Positions 57,701-64,000 of a stretch of DNA of 64,000 nucleotides are shown here, one piece after another (positions within the stretch are counted from its first letter, which is position 1; each line of letters begins with the position of its first letter). Location of the stretch: contig NC_135550.1 in NCBI RefSeq assembly GCF_964340395.1, positions 33,807,676 to 33,871,675 of the forward strand, in the 5' to 3' direction. Source of the stretch: Glandiceps talaboti. Its lineage: Eukaryota > Hemichordata > Enteropneusta > Spengelidae. The translations under genes were made by a program, and so were the position numbers. The notes below the pieces were generated by a model. That model searched no databases. It saw only the letters and a program-made list of their open reading frames with translations, and was not told where the DNA came from.

Positions 57701-58617
57701 AGTTGTCAGACATCACCAACTCATGCATTACACAAACATATACATATATACAACAATGATGTTTTGTACACTTTATGCTAAATTTGGCATTCACAATGCT
57801 GTGTTATGCTGTTATAGCTACATGTAGATTTCTTATTGTCTGTGATGTTTGTCTACAAGGGAATTGCAGTGACCACATGATACAACAAACAAAAAATACA
57901 GCTGTTGGGGAAAAATAACATCTGTGCATATCATTATCTGCAGTGCTCTCTACTAATCAGAATGCAAAATTGATGGCAGGTGACATATTAATGCTCATAT
58001 TGTCATTATATTTAATAATAAAGTTGACAGGGATTGCCCTTTATCAATTTCTGAAATCATGCATGGTCACGTTCACCCCAAGATCTCGTATTCAATATTT
58101 CTTAAAGTCACAGGCATAATAATTTCTGGTAAAATATAAAGATTTGAAATTAATTGTATTTTTTCAAAGAAATTTCAAGATTAGGTTAATAATTTGCATT
58201 CATACCTAAGGCACTATTCTCTGGATAAAATAAAAATTAATGTTTTGAATTATTTGAATAACTTCACTACTTCCATGAGATTGATTTGAGTTGAACTCTA
58301 CTATTGGGAAACAGGAACATAAATCTTGAGATGTGAACGTTGTTCCTTTGCATTTCAGCGCAGCTAACAAATGTTTACTGAAAGTCGCACTGTATGCAGC
58401 CCAATTAGAGCAGTATCCCAAAGCTATAGAGATCTATGAACAGGTGGCATCATCTGCCATGGACAGTACACTACTCAAATACAGTGCAAAGGATTACTTC
58501 TTCAAAGCAGCCCTCTGTCATATGTGTGTGGATTTACTCAATGCTCAACACGCGATACAAAAATATGAAGATATGTTCCCACAGTTTACTGGTAGTAGAG
58601 AGTATAAACTGGTTAAG
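48671..58617 (+). CDS. NAPA: Alpha-SNAP (first five coding exons)
   Basis: Exons 48671-48762, 48888-48967, 51306-51422, 52304-52484 and 58359-58617 join in phase to 243 codons: [107 protein letters not shown] and [17 protein letters not shown]. These are the helical TPR-like repeats of alpha-SNAP, which docks NSF onto SNARE complexes for ATP-driven disassembly after membrane fusion. The usual length is about 295 residues. The missing ~50 (the C-terminal region that engages NSF) must come from later exons, not found up to 64000. The start is the first ATG and matches the family N-terminus; FLGGLFG is the membrane-binding loop. No lesions. Beta-SNAP is the alternative in vertebrates, but invertebrates usually have one gene. 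Confidence 0.95.
48888..48967 (+). CDS. NAPA: Alpha-SNAP exon 2
   Basis: Acceptor ccgttggtacag, donor GTGAGT. It encodes [20 protein letters not shown] and AKKWS. Confidence 0.95.
49218..49676. mobile_element. 459-bp Mutator-like MITE with 9-bp target duplication
   Basis: Long terminal inverted repeats start TAGCTGCAATAATTGTAGCG and extend about 110 bp (through GTTTAACCCG and GGAATTGTAGCGTTTGAT). GACTCGTAC flanks both sides (49209-49217 and 49677-49685). Long TIRs and a 9-bp duplication are typical of Mutator-like elements. A lone end-like piece stands at 49876-49900, and a decayed relative ends at 56059. It lies in alpha-SNAP intron 2. Confidence 0.85.
49980..50860. repeat. Reverse copy of the interior of the piggyBac-like element
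   Basis: Parallels 11950-12840 in opposite orientation: CATTATTTGACAGAACAACA, ACGAGTTCGAAACGGGATGC, TTTGCCGACATGCTTACCC and TTTCTATGAACAGCA. The CCCTTTCACC ends were not found here. The short shared ORF does not look like a known protein. In alpha-SNAP intron 2. Confidence 0.7.
51306..51422 (+). CDS. NAPA: Alpha-SNAP exon 3
   Basis: Acceptor tatactatacag, donor GTAAGA. It encodes [20 protein letters not shown] and [14 protein letters not shown]. Confidence 0.95.
52304..52484 (+). CDS. NAPA: Alpha-SNAP exon 4
   Basis: Acceptor tttgatatttcag, donor GTAATT. It encodes [20 protein letters not shown], the VSIAELYE helix and [13 protein letters not shown]. Confidence 0.96.
52952..55160. mobile_element. 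2.2-kb Mutator-like element carrying a RecQ-like fragment
   Basis: The ends TAGACTGTCGACAGT(T/C)GC are inverted repeats of about 130-150 bp (through CTGATATCGAGGGC). The 9-bp AGGTTTTTC is duplicated on both sides (52943-52951 and 55161-55169). No transposase is seen. The interior holds a helicase gene fragment (53188-53444) and two unrecognised short minus-strand ORFs (53823-54032 and 54630-54815), plus a C run at 54229-54247. Base composition and CG content differ from the intron around it. It sits in alpha-SNAP intron 4. Confidence 0.85.
53188..53444 (+). pseudogene. RecQ-like helicase fragment inside the transposon
   Basis: One frame (53188-53370) reads [20 protein letters not shown] then [20 protein letters not shown], the Q-motif region and Walker A of a RecQ-type helicase. 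The consensus GxGKS is GSDKS here, so the P-loop is damaged. After a TGA at 53368-53370 and a frameshift, 53403-53441 reads [13 protein letters not shown], which is RecQ motif Ia (VVSPLIAL), followed by TAA. Only the N-terminal part of the ATPase is present, with an upstream TAG at 53185. Either a host gene piece captured by the element or a decayed element-encoded helicase. Confidence 0.68.
55800..56059. mobile_element. Decayed copy of the Mutator-like MITE family
   Basis: The right end ACAGTTATTGCAGCTA and the inner CTCACTCACGTTTTCAGTGT / CCATTTGCGTTACCG match parts of 49218-49676. The left end was not found. The rest of 55170-56340 has no recognised feature. Confidence 0.5.
56450..57230. 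repeat. TAGCAACAAGACC repeat array, six or more units
   Basis: Units of roughly 60-125 bp share TAGCAACAAGACCATGCCCA, TAGCAACAGCCAAATGATG, GGGATGGGTAGGCAA and ATTCAAAAAATGTATGCAAA. The head of the array (56370-56530) matches 32530-32640 in reverse. Largest array of this family in the window. In alpha-SNAP intron 4. Confidence 0.85.
58359..58617 (+). CDS. NAPA: Alpha-SNAP exon 5
   Basis: Acceptor tttgcatttcag, donor GTGAGT, ending phase 0 after YKLVK. It encodes [20 protein letters not shown] through [20 protein letters not shown]. It lies 5.9 kb after exon 4, with the Mutator-like element and a repeat array in the intron. Confidence 0.96.
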
Positions 58618-59865
58618 GTGAGTAAATGTATCTTTTCCAGGTATTTTACATTATGGCTTTCCTAAATGAGACCTTATATGCTGTAAATTCTGATTGAAAA
58701 CTAAAGCTGAACACACAAATTGTGACTTATGATGTCAGTATAGTGAATTATTTGACTATTACTCAGAGGTCGCGGTAGCTTTTTTTCTGATGCGTCCCTG
58801 GGACGCGTTCTTGCCAAAATTAGCGTCAAAATCCTATTACGGTGCGTCTTTTCCAAATTTGCATGCACACAGTTACTACATGTCTTTCAGATGTACACTA
58901 AATACGTTACAAATGTAAATACATGTACATGAACACATCAGTGTCATTCTCCCGCACACCGTATACAAGTACATAGTTTGCACTTCCAAAAAGAAAACAT
59001 TTATATGCAAGAATACGCTATACAGTGGTTTAACTTCATCTTTCTAGACTTTCGATTTTCTATGGTAATCACTCTCTAATAATATGTGCTCCGAGAACGA
59101 ACTCCGGATGAATATATAGCGAAGTGGGAGAAGACGTGTCGAAACCCCGTAGCGTATAAATCCAGAGCTAATGTTAGGGCGGTTCTTGGAGTCTGACCGT
59201 ACGGCGTACACAAAACTACACTATGATACAAAACCGCAATGCATAAACTAAGTTCCATGACATGAATGATGAAGTATGAACGACAGCGTGAACTTCAATT
59301 TAACAGAGAAACAGTTGGAAAAGTTTGATACAAATTTTGTGTCGCTACGTTGTAATCGTTTATTCTTGAATGACGCCTAACATGTGCCATGTTCACTGTA
59401 AATTCACGTAATGCGTTTGATCCCATAACGAAGCTCAAAATAAGTTTCAGTTTTAGTGAGAATGAAATGGTGACATGGCAGTATGAATTTATCCACGTGA
59501 AGTTTCAGCATAGACTACTGTCCACCGATGTGGTCTATTTAATCATCGCTTCGCCTGTGAGGGAAGATGCTTCACCGTAGCATAAGGCCGTGCTATCGAT
59601 GGAAACTCTGCCAAACCACGTCTGTTAATAAGTAACCAATCACGTGGATAAGTATTTATAATATCACATAGTTTCTAAACTACCCAAGACGTGCTTGGCA
59701 CGTCTGGAAATGATCATGGGGCACATGAAACTGTTGGAACGTTTTGTATACGATGGGTCATATTCAAATTTCACAGGTCACACTGCACATATAAATTTAG
59801 ACGGTAGTTACAATCAGAACTGACTAATTCACGATGTCTGGTTCTACAACTTTGAAGCAAAGATG
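58618..59865. other. Alpha-SNAP intron 5 (or flank) without recognised features
   Basis: Contains TGCGTCCCTGGGACGCGTTC (near-palindrome at 58791-58810) and only short ORFs without recognised domains. The next alpha-SNAP exon (expected to begin KLLEA-like) is not found here. Confidence 0.5.
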
Positions 59866-60151
59866 ATTTGACACACACATCCAGATAAGTTAGAAAACGA
59901 ATGTTTAATGGTAATAAAATAATACAAAAGCAATAATAAAAGACACGCATAACAAAAGCAAAGGTAACTACATGTCAAATAAATCTAGCATAAACCAAAG
60001 CCACTTTGGGCAGAGGGCACTACTGATCTGGTCGATGGCAAGATGGGTGAGTATGAATTGTGGTGCCAGTTGAGGCAAGTTGGGGGCCTGTTGGAGGCCG
60101 AGCGATGCCAGTTGGAGGCGAATGGGGGCAGAAGTACGAAGTACGGTCCCC
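59866..60151 (-). repeat. Direct repeat copy 2 (B2), outer end of the Ngaro-like element
   Basis: Twin of 60376-60661. The edge at 59866 should be the junction with host DNA. Confidence 0.88.
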
Positions 60152-60375
60152 CAAAGTGCCATAGACCAGGTCAGTTGCCAAGAGGAGGTTGAAAGGGGTG
60201 GTGGTGGGAATGTGGAGAAGTGTACTACAGCTATGATGGTAGCGAATTCTTGTGAAAGAATGAGGTGATAGGCAATAAATGTGTGACTGGTATGGTCTGT
60301 AAACAGAGGTTATGTAATTGCTAGGTGTGTACCTTCCTGTGTTGTCAAACACTTATTTAACAAGTTAAATATTGT

Positions 60376-60661
60376 ATTTGACACACACATCCAGATAAGT
60401 TAGAAAACGAATGTTTAATGGTAATAAAATAATACAAAAGCAATAATAAAAGACACGCATAACAAAAGCAAAGGTAACTACATGTCAAATAAATCTAGCA
60501 TAAACCAAAACCACTTTGGGCAGAGGGCACTACTGATCTGGTCGATGGCAAGATGGGTGAGTATGAATTGTGGTGCCAGTTGAGGCAAGTTGGGGGCCTG
60601 TTGGAGGCCGAGCGATGCCAGTTGGAGGCGAATGGGGGCAGAAGTACGAAGTACGGTCCCC
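60376..60661 (-). repeat. Direct repeat copy 1 (B1) of the Ngaro-like element
   Basis: 286 bp starting ATTTGACACACACATCCAGA on the plus strand, 510 bp from its twin at 59866-60151, with one difference noticed (A versus G near 60508 and 59998). Confidence 0.9.
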
Positions 60662-61478
60662 AAGACTGAGGGGTGGAAATGCCATGACCAGACCGAAGTA
60701 CCCCCATGAGATGAGAGGTAGAATTTGTAATTTGTGCGAATTTGTAGTGCTTTAATGAAGTTTTTTACGGTTTTTGAATGGCCATCGAAATGAGTGGCCG
60801 CCAGCATCAGACTGAGGTCTGAGGTACGGCCACATCAACCGAAATGACGAAGTTTCACGGCCCAGGAGGACCGGGCTGGAGCCGGAGTCCGTGACTGGGA
60901 GGAAACAACGACTAGCCGAAATGAAGACACTTCCCGCCCTCAGAGGGCATAGGGCCCTACCGCCGAGGTGAAAGTGGCTACGCCGAAATGACACCAATCC
61001 ACGAACCCAGCAAGGGAGGGGATGGGACCTCCACGGAACCGGAGGGGAAAGGGTGTCGGGGATCGAAATGCGTGAACGGACAACAGCAGGGGGCGAGATG
61101 AAGGGATGAACCGCCGGCAAGTGTTGTTCATCACGCAGGACCAAAGGACAGCAGAGCTGCGCCCCTGAGGGGGCGAGTGCTGACTGGGGGAGTATGAGTG
61201 CACGGGTGTGCTGGATGGTGGCCAGCCGCAAGTTTAGGACCTACCAACTCGTCATGCCCAAACAAAAGAAATCTAAAATTTCGGACCTGGCCTCGCACTA
61301 AAAACCAGAGAAAAAAACCTTTACCAGGCAAAAACTCTGGAAAAGCGTTAGGCGCCCCCCCCCCCCCCCCCCCCCCCAAACCAAGAAGAAAGTAAGTCAA
61401 ACTAAAAACGCAGGAAACTAAACAAACAACCAAAGCTAACAATAGATGAAACACTTAACAATGGCCTTTGTTTTGAAG
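60662..61478. other. GC-rich non-coding part of the Ngaro-like element
   Basis: Between the recombinase stop and the first direct repeat. The phrase CGAAATG recurs at about 60785, 60840, 60918, 60983 and 61064, mostly as CCGAAATGA. A C run lies at 61353-61377. A minus-strand frame (60752-61231) is Pro/Ser/Arg-rich and unrecognised; I take it as chance. Confidence 0.5.
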
Positions 61479-62510
61479 TCAGCAGCCATTAGCAAGTTTT
61501 TGGAAAGCCGTGTGTAATACATGTGAAGGTGTCCGTATGTAAGTGGTATAGCAGTCACTGTTCCAGCGTCCAAGCGTGCGAATGACGTGGTCCGGCAGGT
61601 GGGCCGCCGCAGCCGCTGTGGCAGCCCCAATGCGGAAGGAGTGTCCGGCGTAGGTGTAAGGGTCCAGTCCCAGGCGTTGCAGTGCCACGCGTAAAAGGAT
61701 GACGAATTTGGTCGAAGTCAGGGGTGAGCCGTCGGGAAGTACAAAGAGGGGGTCCTCAGCCGCTGCTGCCATAGCCGTGCGTATTTCGACAAACTGCGAA
61801 AGCGATGAGACGGGGCACACTGTATTGGAAGTTCTGTACAGTCGTAGATCAAAACCTTTCCTGAAAGGGTCTGTCTTCGATGCTTTGATATGAACGGTGG
61901 CCGTAACTGCAGACCGCCGATGTGGATGAAACGAAACGTCCCCGTAGCAGAGATGGATATGGTGGCTGAAGGATGCGGTCAAGGGAGTGAACTCGCCGCA
62001 GCGTAGAAACCCAAAGAACGCGAGAAGGAACGCAGATTCCAGAAGTAAGTCCGTGTACGATCCAAACAGTGTGTTACGCAAGAGATGGCACAGATTTTGA
62101 AGCAGAGGAAGTGTGATCGGTAGGCGTGGATGGGGATTGTCTCCTTGTGTACGACGGATGCCGCGAATGACGTGTTGAAGTCGCAGGAGTGGTTGCCCTG
62201 ATGTAGAGAGCAATGGATTTGGAAGCCCTGCCTGAACGTAGTGGTTACGGACCCCAGCCAAATACACCTTGATGGTTTAGTATGAGAGCCGAAGTGTGTG
62301 AGCACAATGGGAGACGAAGTAGATAAGTATCTCCTCAGAGATGTTGGGGTAAGCAGGCGATGGACCGGCGATGTCGAAGAGAGCAGTAAAACGTAGCCAT
62401 GCTCGTAGGCCGGTGTTGTAGGATGACCTGGTTCTCGATCCCAGTGCCGATAATTGGTATGATGAGATAGCCTGGTTTAGGTGAAGAGCACGTTGGAGGG
62501 TAGGGGGCAC
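61479..62510 (-). pseudogene. Tyrosine recombinase of the Ngaro/DIRS element (one internal stop)
   Basis: The frame from 62510 encodes an N-terminal SAM-like core-binding segment (SSYNTGLRAWLRF). It is stopped by TAA at 62279-62277 and continues in the same frame to 61479. The catalytic domain has Arg in FLRCGE, His-x-x-Arg in GHSFRIGAAT, Trp in TLGRWNSD and the nucleophile Tyr in YTTYIR, the full R-H-R-W-Y set. The enzyme would insert the circular DNA copy. The single nonsense codon is the only lesion seen. It may be a mutation of this copy, or a sequence error. Confidence 0.85.
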
Positions 62511-63997
62511 GGCTTGGCGGCTGCTCCAGGTGCTACTTGTCGGAAACGCTGCATCTGAAAACGAGAAAGAGAATCGGCGATTGTGTTAGTATTACCGGGG
62601 ATGAATGCTGCGGAATACACAAAACTGCACGTGGCAGCCACTAGAACTAATCGGCGCATAAGCATCATGATCACTTTTGACTTTGATCGGCCCTTGTTAA
62701 TGATATGCACTGTTGCGAGGTTATCAGAATGAAAAACAATGCGCTTTCGTGACCAACTATCCCCCCACAGTACACTTGCTACTACAATCGGATATAGTTC
62801 CTGAAAGGCAATGGAGAGAGAAGGGTTAGAGTCAAGCCTGAGGTCATGTGCCCAGTGTCCCTGGAACCAGTGTCCTTGGTAGTATCCACCGTAGCCTAGA
62901 CCGCTAGCGTCGGTGTACAGACCCATGCTCGGTGATGGGGTTGGCGCGTCATCCAGAAATAGCGAGACACCGTTCCAATGTGATGCAAAGTGGAGCCACA
63001 TGCGGATGTCTTGCTTGCAGTTGTGTGAGAGTTTGACGTAATGGTGGAGGTGCTTGACCGACGTAGACAGTTCGATGAGGTATGAGACGAATGTGCGCCC
63101 CGGGGGCACCACCCGTGCTGCGAAGTTCAAGTGACCCAGAAGACTGAGAATGTCTCTCTTCGTGCATGAAGAGCGCCCGAGAAATGACGTGAGGAGTGCT
63201 TGCAAGCGGTCTAATTTGTCGAGTGGAAGGCGGGCTTCCATGAGTTCGGTGTCTAGAAGAATGCCGAGGTATTCGAGAACGCATGTAGGACCCTCCGTCT
63301 TATGTTTAGATAGGGGAATATTGAGTCTGTGGAAAATGGACAGCAGTGAGGTCATGGTTTGATGTGCGTTACTGGACACCTTGTCGACGGTGAGGAAGTC
63401 ATCCAGGAGGTGGAATATGACGTGGATGTTGTAATTATGTTCAGCAATCCAGCAAATAGCTGTTGACAGTTGATCGAAGATTTTCGGACTGGAGCGGCAG
63501 CCAAATGTGAGGCGCATGTAAAAATAATACTGGTCGCGCCATTTTAGCCCGTAGAGGTGCCAGAGTGAGGGGTGTATAGGAATAAGTTTGAATGCATCTG
63601 TGATGTCAGTCTTACAGAGCCGGGCGCCTTTTCCTGCTCGTTTAATTGCGTTGATGGCGTCGTCCAGTTTGACATATGACAGTGAGAACTCTTCTTTGTT
63701 GATTAGGTCGTTTATGCTGGTGACCTTGGCACTGTTGCGCGGCGACGAAAGGTCTAAAATCAGTCTCTTCTTGTTTGAATATTTTTTGTCAACGACGCCG
63801 AGGGGACTGCAGCGAAACTCGGGAAATGGCGGAGCGTTGAAGGGACCGATCATGTAACCTTTCCGTACCTCTTCCTCAAGCTGAATTGAAACAATGTTTG
63901 CCTGGTTGCGTGCCGAAAGCAGGTTTTGGGCGACGTAGGTGTCACGCGGTAGTGTAGTGACCCCCGTATGGAAACCGTTGGTGAGACCCGAAATCAA
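62477..63997 (-). CDS. Ngaro/DIRS-type reverse transcriptase-RNase H
   Basis: An open frame of at least 506 codons, cut by the window edge; the true start is upstream. Numbering from the first Met in the window: RT palm with TDITDAF (Asp131), MRLTFGCRSSP, FHLLDDFL (Asp199 and Asp200, in place of YxDD), and EYLGILLD. RNase H with YTDASGLGYG (Asp363), AFQELYPI (Glu400), FHSDN (Asp425) and TIADSLSR (Asp475). All acidic catalytic residues are present. It would copy element RNA in the DIRS-type cycle, which uses a recombinase instead of an integrase. The 3' end overlaps the recombinase ORF by 34 bp in another frame, suggesting coupled translation. Confidence 0.92.
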   Translation of the reverse strand: MISGLTNGFHTGVTTLPRDTYVAQNLLSARNQANIVSIQLEEEVRKGYMIGPFNAPPFPEFRCSPLGVVDKKYSNKKRLILDLSSPRNSAKVTSINDLINKEEFSLSYVKLDDAINAIKRAGKGARLCKTDITDAFKLIPIHPSLWHLYGLKWRDQYYFYMRLTFGCRSSPKIFDQLSTAICWIAEHNYNIHVIFHLLDDFLTVDKVSSNAHQTMTSLLSIFHRLNIPLSKHKTEGPTCVLEYLGILLDTELMEARLPLDKLDRLQALLTSFLGRSSCTKRDILSLLGHLNFAARVVPPGRTFVSYLIELSTSVKHLHHYVKLSHNCKQDIRMWLHFASHWNGVSLFLDDAPTPSPSMGLYTDASGLGYGGYYQGHWFQGHWAHDLRLDSNPSLSIAFQELYPIVVASVLWGDSWSRKRIVFHSDNLATVHIINKGRSKSKVIMMLMRRLVLVAATCSFVYSAAFIPGNTNTIADSLSRFQMQRFRQVAPGAAAKPCPLPSNVLFT

Positions 63998-64000
63998 GTG

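Larger units (their letters stand above)
59866..64000 (-). mobile_element. Ngaro/DIRS-type YR retrotransposon, 3' portion
   Basis: Order on the minus strand: RT and RNase H (off the right edge to 62477), tyrosine recombinase (62510-61479), a ~800-bp GC-rich non-coding stretch, direct repeat copy 1 (60661-60376), a 224-bp spacer, direct repeat copy 2 (60151-59866). The two 286-bp repeats are almost identical. This layout equals the split direct repeat B1-A2-B2 known in Ngaro-type elements, with the spacer as A2; A1 and the gag ORF would lie beyond 64000. The repeat identity points to a recent insertion. Confidence 0.78.

Noticed and set aside
60752-61231. 159-codon minus-strand frame as an accessory gene of the Ngaro-like element
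   Set aside because: Pro/Ser/Arg-rich composition from GC-rich DNA and no recognisable domain. It lies in the region where the element is expected to be non-coding.
61131-61454. Frame with a glycine run as a coding region
   Set aside because: It is produced by the C run at 61353-61377.

Overview
The window is eukaryotic: AT-rich, intron-rich animal DNA heavily filled with transposable elements. Exons carry GT-AG splice sites in matching phases. The host genes and the repeat types (CR1/L2-like LINEs with TTGA tails, tRNA-derived SINEs, a Ngaro/DIRS-type tyrosine-recombinase retrotransposon, TTAA and 9-bp-TSD MITEs, arrays of roughly 120-bp repeats) suggest a marine invertebrate, plausibly a deuterostome such as a hemichordate, echinoderm or cephalochordate. 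The sequence alone does not resolve the species.

Three host genes are supported. (1) At 1283-3284 (+) lie the last two exons of a CatSper auxiliary subunit of the delta/epsilon type: an ectodomain end, one membrane span and a charged tail. (2) At 44083-17119 (-) lies a CatSper1-like sperm cation channel assembled here from 11 exons. Every junction is in phase, giving 452 codons including stop, with S1-S6, an arginine-rich S4, a TLDDW pore motif and the CatSper1-type coiled C-terminus. (3) At 48671-58617 (+) lie the first five coding exons of alpha-SNAP (243 codons); the last ~50 residues are not in the window. The two CatSper genes are convergent and the channel and alpha-SNAP genes are divergent. 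Two subunits of one sperm channel complex therefore lie within about 45 kb.

Most of the rest is mobile DNA. 5097-9839 is a dead CR1/L2-like LINE with an 8-bp target duplication, itself hit by a 346-bp TTAA foldback MITE and by a 5'-truncated antisense LINE. 11455-13044 is a piggyBac-like non-autonomous element. 14490-15445 is a tandem-repeat element ending in a hairpin. 15447-16724 is bounded by ~185-bp inverted repeats and encloses an unassigned exon-like ORF. 18904-19560 is a long foldback. 20-43 kb (CatSper1 introns) holds SINEs, LINE tails, satellite-like arrays and G/C-run elements. 45.8-47.96 kb is a second LINE with another TTAA MITE inside. 49218-49676 and 52952-55160 are Mutator-like elements with 9-bp duplications; the larger carries a broken RecQ-like helicase fragment. 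59866-64000 is the 3' part of a Ngaro-like retrotransposon (RT, RNase H, tyrosine recombinase, then a split direct repeat), inside an alpha-SNAP intron or just past the exons seen.

All calls come from reading the sequence and from recalled knowledge of protein families; no database search was run.
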